NCBI GenBank assembly: GCA_017644425.1
Contig: JAEPLN010000001.1
Span: 806,001-870,000, forward strand
Reading direction: 5' to 3'
Length of the DNA stretch: 64,000 nucleotides
From: Prochlorococcus marinus CUG1433
GTDB taxonomy: Bacteria > Cyanobacteriota > Cyanobacteriia > PCC-6307 > Cyanobiaceae
Positions 54,576 through 64,000 of this stretch are shown here, piece after piece (the stretch's first letter is position 1; each line of letters opens with the position of its first letter). Below the pieces are notes generated by a model. That model worked only from the letters and a program-made list of their open reading frames with translations, did no database searches and had not been told where the DNA came from. The position numbers and the translations under genes are program-made.

Positions 54576-55685
54576 ATGACACAAGAAACAAAAAATTCAA
54601 TATTAATTATTGGCGGCGGACTTATAGGTTTATCTATTGCTTATGCATTTTCTAGAAATAACTTCAAAGTTTTAGTTTTAAGCAAAAACAGAAATGAATC
54701 AGCTGGATTTGTTGCTGCAGGAATGTTAGCTACTCATGCCGAAGGGCTCGAAAATGAATTACTAAAATTTGGCCAAGAAAGTCAAAGTCTAATTCCAAAG
54801 TGGATAAAAAATATTGAAAAAGATAGTAACATAAAATGCGGTTTAAAAAAATGTGGCATAGTAGTACCTTTTAAAAATAAAGAAGATCTTGAAAAGTTTC
54901 CCACTTATAACTATGGAAAATATTTAAATCACAAAGATCTTCAAACAGAAATTAATGGAATAAATTCTATTTGGAAGCATGGTTTACTTTTTGAACAAGA
55001 TGGTCAAATAGATAACCGAAGAAGACTGATGCGTGCTCTTGAGAGAGCATGCTCCTTACATGGAGTTGAATTTCAAGAAGGATCAGAAGTAAAGGATTTG
55101 ATATTAGAAAAAAACAAAATTACTGGTGCAAAAGTTTTATGTGCCACTGGGGAACTAAAAAAAATTACCTGCGAAAAAGCAATTATATGCAGTGGTGCTT
55201 GGAGTAAAAAAATTTTTAATAAGATTCCAGTCTTTCCTATGAAGGGACAAATGCTATCAATACAAGGTCCAACAAATTTCTTGAAAAGAGTTATTTTTGG
55301 TCCAAAAACTTATCTAGTTCCTCGTGATGATGGACTGATTATTGTTGGAGCGACTGTCGAAAAAGATGCAAAATTTAATAAGGGTAATACTCCTAATGGA
55401 ATAAAACAACTACAAGAAGGTATTCATACCTTATTACCAGAAGCTATTAATTGGCCACAAATGGAACATTGGTGGGGATTTAGACCTTGCACTCCAGATC
55501 TTAAACCAATAATTGGAAAATCAAAAATTGAAAACCTTTTTATAGCTACAGGACATTACAGAAATGGAGTTTTATTCTCCGCAATAACAAGTGATCTTCT
55601 TTTAAAAATAGTTCAAAATAAAAGTCTCAAAGAAATAGAAAAAAACTTTTTAGAAAAATTTAGTTTAGATAGATTTGAGATTTAA
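54576..55685 (+). CDS. thiO: Glycine oxidase ThiO-type FAD enzyme
   Basis: Oxidises glycine to iminoglyoxylate, which supplies the C2-N3 unit of the thiamine thiazole ring. The 369-residue D-amino-acid-oxidase-like protein has the FAD motif IIGGGLIGLSIAYAF near 10-24, SAGFVAAGMLATHAEG, IICSGAWSKK and the C-terminal FIATGHYRNGVLFSAIT, where His-Tyr-Arg binds the substrate carboxylate. It is monofunctional here, lacking the fused ThiG domain seen in some cyanobacteria. Confidence 0.85.
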   Translation: MTQETKNSILIIGGGLIGLSIAYAFSRNNFKVLVLSKNRNESAGFVAAGMLATHAEGLENELLKFGQESQSLIPKWIKNIEKDSNIKCGLKKCGIVVPFKNKEDLEKFPTYNYGKYLNHKDLQTEINGINSIWKHGLLFEQDGQIDNRRRLMRALERACSLHGVEFQEGSEVKDLILEKNKITGAKVLCATGELKKITCEKAIICSGAWSKKIFNKIPVFPMKGQMLSIQGPTNFLKRVIFGPKTYLVPRDDGLIIVGATVEKDAKFNKGNTPNGIKQLQEGIHTLLPEAINWPQMEHWWGFRPCTPDLKPIIGKSKIENLFIATGHYRNGVLFSAITSDLLLKIVQNKSLKEIEKNFLEKFSLDRFEI

Positions 55686-55688
55686 ATT

Positions 55689-56147
55689 TTAATTTTCAGA
55701 TCGCCATTTCGAATCAGAAGTTTCCCAATTACATAATTCCTCTTCGTTAAACCATAGATTAATTTCAAATTTTGCTGTTTCTTCGCCATCAGAACCATGA
55801 ATTATATTCCTCCCAATATCAATAGCAAGATCGCCTCTTATTGTTCCCGGCTCTGCTTCAAGAGGCTTTGTTGCACCAATTAATTTTCTAGCACTCAAAA
55901 TAACTCCATCGCCTTCCCAAACCATCGCAACAACTGGACCACTTGAAATAAAATCAACTAAATCACCAAAAAAAGGTCTTTCTTTATGTACTCCATAGTG
56001 ATTTTGGGCAAGATCTTTTGATGGGATTAATTGTTTTAAGCCAACCAACTTAAATCCTTTTTTTTCAAATCTGCCAATAATTTCAGCAACATATCCTCTT
56101 TGAACTCCGTCTGGCTTGATTGCAATAAACGTTCTCTCTTTGGTCAT
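55689..56147 (-). CDS. ndk: Nucleoside diphosphate kinase
   Basis: Equilibrates nucleoside di- and triphosphates. The 152-residue protein has IKPDGVQRG near the N-terminus (Lys11) and the phosphohistidine motif NIIHGSDG with His117. All length and residue features are standard. It converges on thiO with a 3-base gap and is divergent from speA. Confidence 0.95.
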   Translation of the reverse strand: MTKERTFIAIKPDGVQRGYVAEIIGRFEKKGFKLVGLKQLIPSKDLAQNHYGVHKERPFFGDLVDFISSGPVVAMVWEGDGVILSARKLIGATKPLEAEPGTIRGDLAIDIGRNIIHGSDGEETAKFEINLWFNEEELCNWETSDSKWRSEN

Positions 56148-56269
56148 TTAATTAATAATCACTCTATGTATATTCAACTTTTGGGTGGTAACTTGGCAAG
56201 TAATCATTAAAATAAAAGATATTGTTTTGAGTTAATTTCAAAAACATTTATTAATCACTAAGACATAAA

Positions 56270-58216
56270 TTGACCAATTTTGAGCCGAAAAAATTAAAGA
56301 ATATTTGGACTATTGAAGATAGTATTTCGACTTACAAAATAGACAAATGGGGGGATAAATATTTTTCTATAAATTCCAAAGGAAATATATCAGTAAATAA
56401 AGGTATAAAATCTGAAAATAAGATTGATCTTTTCAAGCTTGTCAAAGAATTAAAAAGTAGAGAAGTAAATCCTCCATTAATCATAAGATTTGACGATATC
56501 TTGAAAGATCGAATAAATGCACTACATGATGCTTTTTTAAAAGCAATTAAAACTTACAAATATGAGAATTTTTATCAAGGAGTTTTTCCTGTCAAATGTA
56601 ATCAACAAAAGAATGTATTGGAAAAGATAATAGAGTTTGGTAGCCAATGGAATTTTGGTTTAGAAGTGGGAAGTAAATCAGAGCTATTAATTGGCCTTGC
56701 ACTTCTTGAAAACCAAAATTCATTATTGATATGCAACGGATATAAAGATAAAAAATATATTGAAATTGCTACTTTGGCCAGAAAACTCGGCAAAAATCCA
56801 ATAATAGTTATTGAACAACGAGATGAGGTAAAAAGAATTATTCAAGCAGTTCAAGAGCTTAACGCGACTCCATTGATAGGAATTAGAGCAAAGTTATCAA
56901 GTAAAAGTAGTGGTAGATGGGGCAAATCTATTGGGGATAATTCCAAATTTGGATTATCAATCCCAGAAATTATGTCGACAATAAAAGAACTTAAAGAAGC
57001 AAATCTTATAAACGAAATGAAATTGCTCCATTTTCATGTAGGAAGTCAAATAAGTGATATTGCTGTGATCAAAGATGCATTACAAGAAGCTAGTCAAATA
57101 TATGTCGAACTATGCAAACTTGGAGCCCCAATGCAATATATCGACGTAGGAGGAGGATTAGGGATAGATTTTGATGGAACAAAAACCTCCTCAAGTACCT
57201 CTACTAATTATTCTCTTCAAAATTATGCTAACGATGTAATTGCAACCATAAAAGATTCATGTGAATTAAATAATATCAAGCACCCAACTATAATCTCAGA
57301 AAGTGGAAGAGCAATAATTAGTCATTGTTCAGTTTTAATTTTTAATGTCTTAGGAACAAGCCATGTCAGCTCCAAACTAAAAATTAATAATGAAAAAAAT
57401 CAATCATTAATAATTTCTAATCTACTTGAAACTTTCTATGAATTAAAAAAACTTAAAAATAAAAGAATAAATTTATCTCAAATTATTGAACTATGGAATG
57501 ATGCAAAAAAGTTTAAAGAAGATTGCTTAGTTTCCTTTAGACTAGGGTTTTTAAGTTTAGCAGAACGAGCTTATGCCGAAGAATTAACCTGGGCTTGCGC
57601 TAAAGAAATTTCTAATACCCTAAATAATGATGAAATAAATCATCCTGATTTATCTGAGATTACAGAAACTCTTGCATCAACTTATTATGCAAATTTATCT
57701 ATCTTTAAATCTATTCCCGATAGCTGGGCAATCAATCAAATTTTTCCAATAATACCAATACATAGGCACTTAGAAGAGCCGTTCTGCAAAGGCAACTTTG
57801 CAGATTTAACTTGTGATTCAGATGGGAAACTAAATAATTTTATTGATGATGGAAAAATGAAATCATTACTCAATTTACATAAGCCAGAGCAAGATAAAGA
57901 TTATCTAATTGGTATTTTTATGACTGGAGCCTATCAAGAAGCATTAGGAAACTTGCACAATTTATTTGGCAATACAAATGTTGTTCATATAGATATAAAT
58001 CAAGATAATTCCTATAAGGTCAAAAATATTATTAAAGAAGACAGTAAATCTGAAATTTTACAATTATTGGATTACAGTTCAGCTTCTTTGGTTGAAACTA
58101 TAAGAATTAATACTGAATCAGCAATTGATCAAAAAAAATTAACTATTGAAGAAGCAAGGAAATTAATTGATCAAATCGAAATGAGTCTCAGAAAAAGTAG
58201 TTATTTATCAGAATAA
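56270..58216 (+). CDS. speA: Biosynthetic arginine decarboxylase
   Basis: PLP-dependent decarboxylation of arginine to agmatine, the entry into putrescine/spermidine synthesis in cyanobacteria. The 648-residue protein has the PLP lysine in [16 protein letters not shown] near 105-120, [10 protein letters not shown], the PLP-phosphate loop [15 protein letters not shown] and [11 protein letters not shown]. The start is a TTG codon (56270). The 3' end overlaps alaS by 16 bases on the other strand. Confidence 0.93.
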   Translation: MTNFEPKKLKNIWTIEDSISTYKIDKWGDKYFSINSKGNISVNKGIKSENKIDLFKLVKELKSREVNPPLIIRFDDILKDRINALHDAFLKAIKTYKYENFYQGVFPVKCNQQKNVLEKIIEFGSQWNFGLEVGSKSELLIGLALLENQNSLLICNGYKDKKYIEIATLARKLGKNPIIVIEQRDEVKRIIQAVQELNATPLIGIRAKLSSKSSGRWGKSIGDNSKFGLSIPEIMSTIKELKEANLINEMKLLHFHVGSQISDIAVIKDALQEASQIYVELCKLGAPMQYIDVGGGLGIDFDGTKTSSSTSTNYSLQNYANDVIATIKDSCELNNIKHPTIISESGRAIISHCSVLIFNVLGTSHVSSKLKINNEKNQSLIISNLLETFYELKKLKNKRINLSQIIELWNDAKKFKEDCLVSFRLGFLSLAERAYAEELTWACAKEISNTLNNDEINHPDLSEITETLASTYYANLSIFKSIPDSWAINQIFPIIPIHRHLEEPFCKGNFADLTCDSDGKLNNFIDDGKMKSLLNLHKPEQDKDYLIGIFMTGAYQEALGNLHNLFGNTNVVHIDINQDNSYKVKNIIKEDSKSEILQLLDYSSASLVETIRINTESAIDQKKLTIEEARKLIDQIEMSLRKSSYLSE

Positions 58217-60861
58217 TTTTCTAATATTTTTTGCAAATTATCTTTAGCATAATCTAGAGCACTATTTAACTTATCAATATCTTTAGCGCCTGCTTGAGCA
58301 AAGTTAGGCTTACCTCCTCCACCTCCCGAACAAATTCTTGCAATCTCATTAATTAATTTACCTGCATGCAAGCCTATTTTTACCGCATCATCACCTAAAG
58401 AAACTACAAATAGCAACTTTCTGTTTTCTGGATTTGGTATACCACCAAGAATCACTATTGATTTATTTCCTAAATGAGAAGTTAAATTAAGTGCTGCAGA
58501 TTGCAAAGAATTTCCATCTAAACCATCAATCTGATTTACTAAAATTGAAAAAGACTTCACTATTTCTGCTGATGATTTTATAGAAGAATATTTAAAATAT
58601 GCAATTTCATCTCTCATTTTTTGTATCTCTTTATTTTTATTTATAAGCTCTACTTGCAAATTATTAACCCTTTCAAAAAGTTGATTAGGATTTGCTCTTA
58701 ACAAATCACTTAGTTGATTTACTAAAGCATTTCTATTACTGAAATAGTCGAATGCTGACTGGCCTGATAATGCTTCTATTCTTCTTACTCCAGCTGATAT
58801 TCCTTCCTCACTAATTATTTTGAAAGAACCTAATTCAGATGTAGTTTTAACATGTGTGCCTCCACAAAGTTCCATTGAAACTCCTGGTACATTAACAACG
58901 CGTACATTATCTTCATATTTTTCTCCAAACATGGCCACTGCACCCTTCTCTAAAGCCTCACTCTTAGACATACTTTTAATCTCTAGGATATGATTTTCCA
59001 TAATCCAAGAGTTAACTAGACTCTCAATCTTAAAAATTTGATCTTTAGAAATAGCATGAGAAGAATTGAAATCAAATCTTAATTTATTAAAGGCTACTAA
59101 TGAACCTTTTTGTCCAACACTTTCATCAACAACTGATTTGAGAGCAGATTGCAATAAATGGGTAGCTGTATGATTTGCAGCAGCCCTAGCTCTACTAGAG
59201 GATTTAACATTAGTCTTAACTTTTTGTCCAATAGTTAATATTCCTTTTTTGATCGTTCCATAATGTAAAAAAACATTTTTCTTTCGAATTACATTATCAA
59301 CTAAGACCTCTACATCTTTTGAAAATATCGTTCCAATATCACCAACTTGGCCGCCAGCTTCACCATAAAAAGTTGTCTGATCAAGAACAATTAAAACTTT
59401 CTGACCTTCACTTGCTTGCTTGACTAATGTTGAATCCAAGAATATACCCTTTATTTCAGCTTCCGAAGTGAGTGAATCATAACCATTAAAAACAGTTTTA
59501 TTAAAAAAATCTATTTCTCTCTCTAAGGATCCCTCTAATGTCAAATCTATATTACTTGAAGCAGCTTTCGCCCTCTCTTTTTGGGCATTCATTTCTTCCT
59601 CAAAACCCTTTACATCTACACTGATACTATTTTCTTCAGCTATTTCTATAGTAAGTTCTAGAGGGAATCCATAAGTATCATAAAGTTCAAAAGCTTTAAA
59701 ACCAGAAATTAATTTCTGCCCTGAAGAAATTAACTCATCTAGCAATTTTTCTCCCCTTTCAAGAGTTTCCCTAAACCGTACTTCTTCAATTTTTATCTCA
59801 TTCAAAATTAAATCATTATTACTTTTTAAATCAGGATAATTATTTTGCATTAAATTGATCCCAACATTAGCAATATGCGGTAAAAATTCATTTGTTATGC
59901 CTAATAATCTCCCATGTCTGACCATTCTTCTGATAAGCCTTCTTAATATATAACCCCTGCCGAGATTACTTGCTGCTACTCCATCAGAAATTAAATGAAT
60001 AACAGCTCGTGTATGATCTCCAATAATTTTTAAAGAAATTTTGTTTTTATCATTTGAGGAAAAATAATCAATATTTGCAATCTCACAAGTTTTTTTGATG
60101 ATAGGAAAAATTAAATCTGTCTCATAATTATTTTGCTTTTTTTGCAATATTTGAGCCATCCTTTCAAGGCCCATTCCTGTATCAATATTTTTAAATTTTA
60201 AATCTGTCAATTTTCCATTAGGGTCTCGATTATATTGCATAAAAACAAGATTATAAAATTCAATGAAACGATCTCCATCTTCTAAATCAATATCTTGTAG
60301 ACCTTTTTCAGGATAAAAATCATAATAAAGTTCTGAACAAGGTCCACATGGACCTGTTTTTCCAGAAGACCAAAAATTATCTTTCTCACCTAGTTTAACT
60401 ATCCTGTCTGGATGAATACCAATTTCATCTCTCCAAATTTTTGCAGACTCTCCATCTTCGTGAAAGACGCTCACAATTATATTTTCAGCAGAAAGTTGAT
60501 AAATATTAGTAACTAATTCCCAAGCCCACTGAATAGCCTCTCGTTTAAAATAATCTCCAAAAGAGAAATTACCAAGCATTTCAAAAAAAGTGTGGTGTCT
60601 AGCTGTAACTCCAACGTTTTCTATATCGTTTGTTCTAATACACTTTTGGCTAGATGTAGCCCTTTTTGATGGTCTTTCTTTTAAACCTAAAAAAACTGGT
60701 TTAAAAGGTAGCATCCCAGCAATTGTGAGCATAACCGTTGGATCATCTGGAATTAAAGATGCACTTGGAATGATTTTATGTAATTTTTCACTGTAAAATT
60801 CTAAAAAAGCATTTCTTATTTCATCTCCAGTAACTATTTTTTTAATTAGTTGAGATGTCAT
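58201..60861 (-). CDS. alaS: Alanyl-tRNA synthetase
   Basis: An 886-residue class II synthetase with a complete architecture: catalytic core ([20 protein letters not shown] near 90), tRNA recognition domain ([20 protein letters not shown]), editing domain with zinc-type motifs [12 protein letters not shown] and [19 protein letters not shown], coiled coil and C-Ala domain ending [19 protein letters not shown]. It also charges the tmRNA found upstream, whose G3-U70 pair is the alanine identity element. Confidence 0.96.
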   Translation of the reverse strand: MTSQLIKKIVTGDEIRNAFLEFYSEKLHKIIPSASLIPDDPTVMLTIAGMLPFKPVFLGLKERPSKRATSSQKCIRTNDIENVGVTARHHTFFEMLGNFSFGDYFKREAIQWAWELVTNIYQLSAENIIVSVFHEDGESAKIWRDEIGIHPDRIVKLGEKDNFWSSGKTGPCGPCSELYYDFYPEKGLQDIDLEDGDRFIEFYNLVFMQYNRDPNGKLTDLKFKNIDTGMGLERMAQILQKKQNNYETDLIFPIIKKTCEIANIDYFSSNDKNKISLKIIGDHTRAVIHLISDGVAASNLGRGYILRRLIRRMVRHGRLLGITNEFLPHIANVGINLMQNNYPDLKSNNDLILNEIKIEEVRFRETLERGEKLLDELISSGQKLISGFKAFELYDTYGFPLELTIEIAEENSISVDVKGFEEEMNAQKERAKAASSNIDLTLEGSLEREIDFFNKTVFNGYDSLTSEAEIKGIFLDSTLVKQASEGQKVLIVLDQTTFYGEAGGQVGDIGTIFSKDVEVLVDNVIRKKNVFLHYGTIKKGILTIGQKVKTNVKSSSRARAAANHTATHLLQSALKSVVDESVGQKGSLVAFNKLRFDFNSSHAISKDQIFKIESLVNSWIMENHILEIKSMSKSEALEKGAVAMFGEKYEDNVRVVNVPGVSMELCGGTHVKTTSELGSFKIISEEGISAGVRRIEALSGQSAFDYFSNRNALVNQLSDLLRANPNQLFERVNNLQVELINKNKEIQKMRDEIAYFKYSSIKSSAEIVKSFSILVNQIDGLDGNSLQSAALNLTSHLGNKSIVILGGIPNPENRKLLFVVSLGDDAVKIGLHAGKLINEIARICSGGGGGKPNFAQAGAKDIDKLNSALDYAKDNLQKILENYSDK

Positions 60862-60980
60862 TTATCCAGAATAAAAAGAACAAAAATTAAAGAAAAGCGT
60901 AATTTCGGTTATTTCGCAAAGATAATCACGCGGATTTATATTCTACATAACTAAAGTTATTGTATAACGCGATTTGTCCT

Positions 60981-62756
60981 ATGCTAGCCTCTGCCCAGAC
61001 GAGTAATTCTAAATTGCCACAAATAAATAATAAGTTGACAATTCAATCTCAAAACTTTGCTGATGATTCATATGCTATAAGATCTTTGGATTGGGATCGC
61101 AGTAGGTTTGACATTGAATTTGGCTTAAGAAATGGAACTACCTACAATAGTTTTGTTATCAAAGGTGAAAAATTAGCAATTATTGATACTAGTCACGCAA
61201 AGTTCGAAGAATTATGGTTTGAAGAATTACTTAAAAATGTAAATCCACAAGAAGTAGATTATCTAATCACAAGTCATACAGAACCTGATCATTCTGGTTT
61301 AATAGGTAATCTTTTAGAATTAAACCAAAATATCACGGTAGTTGGATCAAAATTAGCCCTTAAATTTATTGAAGACCAAATACATATCCCATTTAAGCGT
61401 CTAGAGGTTAAGAGTGGAGAGTTTTTAAATCTCGGAAGTAATCCTAATAGCGGTTTAGAACATAATATTGAATTTATAAGTGCACCAAATTTACATTGGC
61501 CAGATACAATTTTTTCATATGACCACAGCACAAATGTTCTCTACACATGCGATGCATTTGGACTCCATTATTGTTCTGACGAATTTTTTGACACAGATCA
61601 AAAAGAAATATACGATGATTTCCGTTTTTATTACGATTGCCTTATGGGTCCAAACGCTAGAAGCGTTCTCCAAGCAATTAAAAGAATAGATAAGCTACCT
61701 GAATTAAAAACAATAGCTGTTGGTCATGGGCCTTTGCTACATAATCAGGTCGATTTCTGGAAAGGAAAATATCTAGAATGGAGTAGCAACAAAAGTAAAG
61801 GCAATGATTTTGTGTCAGTCTGCTATGTAAGTGACTATGGTTATTGTGATCGACTAAGTCAAGCGATAGCTCATGGAATAAGTAAAGCAGATGCACAAGT
61901 TCAACTAATTGATTTAAGATCTTCTGACCCGCAAGAATTAACAAGTTTAATTTCCGAATCAAAAGCAGTAGTTATTCCAACATGGCCAGTAGAGTCAGAT
62001 AATGAATTAAAAGAATCTCTCGGTACTTTATTTGCAGCACTAAAACCAAAACAATTTACTGCTGTCTATGATGCATTTGGTGGAAATGATGAACCAATAG
62101 ATTCTTTAGCAAATAAATTAAGAGAACTTGGACAAAAAGAAGCTTTTTCCCCTTTAAGAGTTAAAAATATTCCAGATCCCATTGTTTATCAACAATTCGA
62201 AGAAGCTGGAACTGACTTGGGTCAATTGATCAATAAAAAGAAGAACATTGCCTCTATGAAAAGCCTTGATTCAAATTTAGATAAAGCTTTAGGTAGATTA
62301 AGTGGAGGGTTATATGTAGTTACAGCAAGCCAAGGAGAAGGTTCGACATTTAGACGAAGTGCAATGGTCGCAAGTTGGGTTAGTCAAGCAAGCTTTTCTC
62401 CACCAGGTATTACAGTTGCAGTAGCAAAAGATAGAGCTATTGAATCATATATGCAAGTTGGGAAAGGTTTTGTTGTGAATATCTTGAGAGAAGATAACTA
62501 TCAAAAAATGTTCAGACATTTTTTAAAAAGATTTGCGCCTGGAGCTGATAGATTTGCTGATGTAGATGTAATTAGCAACATCGCTGAAGGAGGACCAGTC
62601 CTCTCAGATTCACTCGCCTTTTTAGATTGTAAAGTTAGTTCCAGACTGGAGACCCCAGACCATTGGATAATTTACGGAATTGTTGAAAATGGTAATGTTT
62701 CTGACTTGTCATGCAAGACAGCAGTTCATCACAGAAAAGTTGCTAATCACTATTAA
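60981..62756 (+). CDS. Flavodiiron protein (Flv, canonical-ligand type)
   Basis: A three-domain cyanobacterial flavodiiron protein for O2 photoreduction to water downstream of photosystem I. Domain 1 is a metallo-β-lactamase fold whose diiron ligands are canonical: HTEPDH, then His in NLHWPD, Asp in CDAFGL, and His in VGHGPLL. Domain 2 is flavodoxin-like (VCYVSDYGYCDRLSQAIAHG) and domain 3 is an NAD(P)H:flavin reductase-like module (RRSAMVASWVSQASFSPPG). The length is 591 residues from ATG 60981; TTG at 60960 is the only further start. Canonical ligands point to the Flv3/Flv2 side. A paralogue, usually adjacent, is absent from the window. Confidence 0.9.
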   Translation: MLASAQTSNSKLPQINNKLTIQSQNFADDSYAIRSLDWDRSRFDIEFGLRNGTTYNSFVIKGEKLAIIDTSHAKFEELWFEELLKNVNPQEVDYLITSHTEPDHSGLIGNLLELNQNITVVGSKLALKFIEDQIHIPFKRLEVKSGEFLNLGSNPNSGLEHNIEFISAPNLHWPDTIFSYDHSTNVLYTCDAFGLHYCSDEFFDTDQKEIYDDFRFYYDCLMGPNARSVLQAIKRIDKLPELKTIAVGHGPLLHNQVDFWKGKYLEWSSNKSKGNDFVSVCYVSDYGYCDRLSQAIAHGISKADAQVQLIDLRSSDPQELTSLISESKAVVIPTWPVESDNELKESLGTLFAALKPKQFTAVYDAFGGNDEPIDSLANKLRELGQKEAFSPLRVKNIPDPIVYQQFEEAGTDLGQLINKKKNIASMKSLDSNLDKALGRLSGGLYVVTASQGEGSTFRRSAMVASWVSQASFSPPGITVAVAKDRAIESYMQVGKGFVVNILREDNYQKMFRHFLKRFAPGADRFADVDVISNIAEGGPVLSDSLAFLDCKVSSRLETPDHWIIYGIVENGNVSDLSCKTAVHHRKVANHY

Positions 62757-62911
62757 CCGGACTTTACATTTAGATTATTTATAAACCATTGATATCGTTA
62801 CTTTCAAATAGCAAAAAAATTTTTTATAAATCCAGAAAAAAAATATAGCATAAAGTTATAACTAGGTTTTTTTTAGTTGAAATTGACTCCCAATATTAAA
62901 TAAAAACATAA

Positions 62912-63355
62912 TTATTTACATTCGGCATTGCCAATTCCTGCACCTAAAACTGCACCCAAAGGGATGCTCCAACCATATGCATCACTTTTTGATAGAGACG
63001 CTGCAATTCCACCACCAATCAACCCGCCTAGAGTTGTGCTTCCAATACATTTTGGAGCAGGTTTATATTTCACATATGAAGTTTGGTGTTCATTCTTATG
63101 ATGATAATGTTTGAATGCATTGCGCTCACTATTGCATGGGATGGAAACTTTCTCACGATAAGATTTAACATAACCAGGAGACATTGAATTACCTGGTATA
63201 TATTCTTCCCTATATTCATAACGGAAGCACTTGTTTTCATATGCGTATCCTTTTTGTGACTCGTACGCTTCTCGATTACTGCGATCTCCAATGCTCTCAT
63301 AAGCATTTAGTGGAACAGAAGTACCCAATATAAGAGTTGCTATAAGAATTTTCAT
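62912..63355 (-). CDS. Secreted glycine-zipper protein
   Basis: A 147-residue protein with an N-terminal signal peptide (MKILIATLILGTSVPLNAY, cleavage near 18-20), a polar Tyr/Glu/Lys-rich middle with two cysteines, a His-rich stretch (HYHHKNEH), and a C-terminal glycine-zipper segment (STTLGGLIGGGIAASLSKSD, then GAVLGAGIGN). Glycine zippers insert in the outer membrane or oligomerise. No family name is given. It lies in the final accessory-looking stretch. Confidence 0.7.
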   Translation of the reverse strand: MKILIATLILGTSVPLNAYESIGDRSNREAYESQKGYAYENKCFRYEYREEYIPGNSMSPGYVKSYREKVSIPCNSERNAFKHYHHKNEHQTSYVKYKPAPKCIGSTTLGGLIGGGIAASLSKSDAYGWSIPLGAVLGAGIGNAECK

Positions 63356-63445
63356 TTTAAAATTAGAGTATTTTCACAACTCACTCACACAATTAAAATA
63401 TAAATTATTTGTTTTAAATTTAAAGTTAAAATATTATTCTTTAGC

Positions 63446-63465
63446 AACTGTCACATGTGACAGTT
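63446..63465. promoter_or_regulatory. Perfect 20-bp palindrome, candidate operator
   Basis: AACTGTCACATGTGACAGTT is identical on both strands. It begins 91 bases upstream of the minus-strand glycine-zipper gene start (63355), in the range for a dimeric regulator site, and downstream of the minus-strand terminator at 63519-63551. It is not the NtcA (GTA-N8-TAC) or CRP (TGTGA-N6-TCACA) arrangement. The binding protein is unknown. Confidence 0.5.
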
Positions 63466-63518
63466 AAGCAACATTCCACTATCCCTTTCCAAGCTGTAAA
63501 TCCATTAAGTGAATTTAA

Positions 63519-63551
63519 GAAAAAAATAAGAGGGCATTTGTTTGCCCTCTT
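63519..63551 (-). terminator. Strong intrinsic terminator, minus strand
   Basis: A perfect 9-bp stem, AAGAGGGCA (63528-63536) with TGCCCTCTT (63543-63551), encloses a six-base loop. On the minus strand it is followed by A and seven U (63520-63526). No T-run follows on the plus strand, so it terminates minus-strand transcripts. It lies inside an otherwise open minus-strand frame of 108 codons, which argues that the frame is not translated. Confidence 0.8.
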
Positions 63552-63700
63552 CGAGTCGTATGCACCTCGCTGCCCACAAAGTCGATGAAGTGCTTTTGAA
63601 TCCTGAATTATTTCTACTCCAACTGAATGGAAAATGATAGTCGTGACAACCACAAAGAACAAATACTCGGGTAGAAATGCCCTATAAATTTTAAGTAAAA
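63519..63700 (-). ncRNA. Candidate small RNA ending at the minus-strand terminator
   Basis: The minus-strand terminator at 63519-63551 has no convincing protein gene in front of it. The sequence upstream of it (63552-63700) contains G+C-richer segments than the surroundings, such as GTGGGCAGCGAGGTGCATAC. A possible promoter on the minus strand (TTGTCC, 17 bases, TTATAG) lies close to 63690-63712. An independent small RNA is the simplest reading; the 5' end is uncertain and I recognise no known family. Confidence 0.35.
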
Positions 63701-63735
63701 AGGAGGACAATATAAGTGTAGATACGGGAGGTCTT

Positions 63736-63882
63736 ATGAAACTAATTACTCCTTTCACTATTCTCAATCAAAACTTCCATGAAATAGATTTGATTAAAGA
63801 CGCAATGAAGAATAAAAGATTAGCAACTGAAAAATTGCATGATAATTACAGAAAAATTTATAAAAATCATCAATTTGCTTAG
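63736..63882 (+). CDS. Small helical protein (48 aa)
   Basis: A 48-codon ORF starting MKLITPFTILNQNFHEIDLI and continuing with a lysine-rich helical segment (AMKNKRLATEKLHDNYRKIYK). A good ribosome-binding sequence GGGAGG ends 5 bases before the ATG, which is unusual in this window and argues for translation. It shows no membrane segment and no recognised family. Confidence 0.5.
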   Translation: MKLITPFTILNQNFHEIDLIKDAMKNKRLATEKLHDNYRKIYKNHQFA

Positions 63883-64000
63883 ATAATCAAAAAGAAATCG
63901 TGTTCTAGTTGAAAACCCTACATTTAATAACTCATTAATGGTGCTGTTATAGGTATAATCTATTGATACATAACGGTTTCACAAGAACTAAATGTTCTGG

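Noticed and set aside
63446-63465. CRP- or NtcA-type binding site
   Set aside because: The half-site orientation and spacing differ (TCACA-TGTGA instead of TGTGA-N6-TCACA; no GTA-N8-TAC).
63441-63767. Open frame of 108 codons on the minus strand
   Set aside because: A perfect terminator hairpin with a U-tract lies inside it (63519-63551), and it encodes KRANKCPLIFF straight through the stem. The 5' part also overlaps the start of a better-supported small ORF.
1-64000. CRISPR array, insertion sequence, or toxin-antitoxin cluster
   Set aside because: No direct-repeat arrays with spacers, no transposase or integrase signature and no toxin partner for the RHH gene were seen on either strand.

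Overview
The window reads as chromosomal DNA of a high-light-adapted Prochlorococcus (marine picocyanobacterium). The sequence is very A+T-rich and compact, with many gene ends touching or overlapping. It carries cyanobacterial markers: psbX next to ycf66, two high-light-inducible (hli) proteins, a canonical-ligand flavodiiron protein, a DUF4912 protein, and a permuted tmRNA gene encoding the tag ANKIVSFSRQTAPVAA. Species and ecotype are inferred from these features, not from a database search.

Layout. 1-8.1 kb: end of a VKOR-type disulfide protein, nadB, a DUF3120-like membrane protein, a cyanobacterial radical-SAM/PDZ protein, a TolC-like channel, an inositol-monophosphatase-family enzyme, a YihY/BrkB membrane protein and an hli gene. 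8.2-13.3 kb: mostly small unknown genes around an HtrA protease and an ABC-F ATPase, including a Nif11-like small protein and a ribbon-helix-helix protein with an operator-like inverted repeat in its upstream region. 13.3-18.5 kb: a probable transport operon (SLC13-type anion permease, ktrB, ktrA) below a type II NADH dehydrogenase. 18.6-25.4 kb: cysH, coaX, bcp, a decayed phosphopantetheinyl transferase, rarA, pgm and a DUF4912 gene. 25.6-30.8 kb: the sufBCDS iron-sulfur operon with a divergent unknown gene. 30.8-39.4 kb: S9 peptidase, def, HIT protein, an SbmA/BacA-like ABC transporter with an hli gene directly downstream, ycf66-psbX, yggT and accC. 39.6-48.5 kb: tRNA-Leu, an LpxB-like glycosyltransferase, a PRC-barrel protein, smc, a LigD-phosphoesterase-like small protein, a DUF883/holin-like envelope pair and an rRNA methyltransferase. 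48.5-62.8 kb: tmRNA, aldo/keto reductase, an orphan ParA-like ATPase, argJ, coaE, gatB, thiO, ndk, speA, alaS and flv. 62.8-64 kb: an accessory-looking stretch with a glycine-zipper protein, a perfect 20-bp palindrome, a strong minus-strand terminator with a candidate ncRNA, and a small ORF.

Most of the window is ordinary core genome: NAD, CoA, thiamine, arginine and polyamine metabolism, Fe-S assembly, translation and photosynthesis support. The strongest unusual observation is the wreck of a HetI/Sfp-type 4'-phosphopantetheinyl transferase between bcp and rarA. It keeps the recognisable GIDIE and WxxxEAxxK motifs but carries several stops, frameshifts and an apparent internal deletion. Cyanobacteria are generally thought to rely on one such enzyme to activate acyl carrier protein, so a replacement copy is expected elsewhere in the genome. 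Other points for follow-up are a tRNA-Leu with anticodon AAG, the 6-nt intervening sequence of the tmRNA, and the non-coding structure in the last 1.2 kb. I found no CRISPR array, insertion sequence, prophage or defence system.
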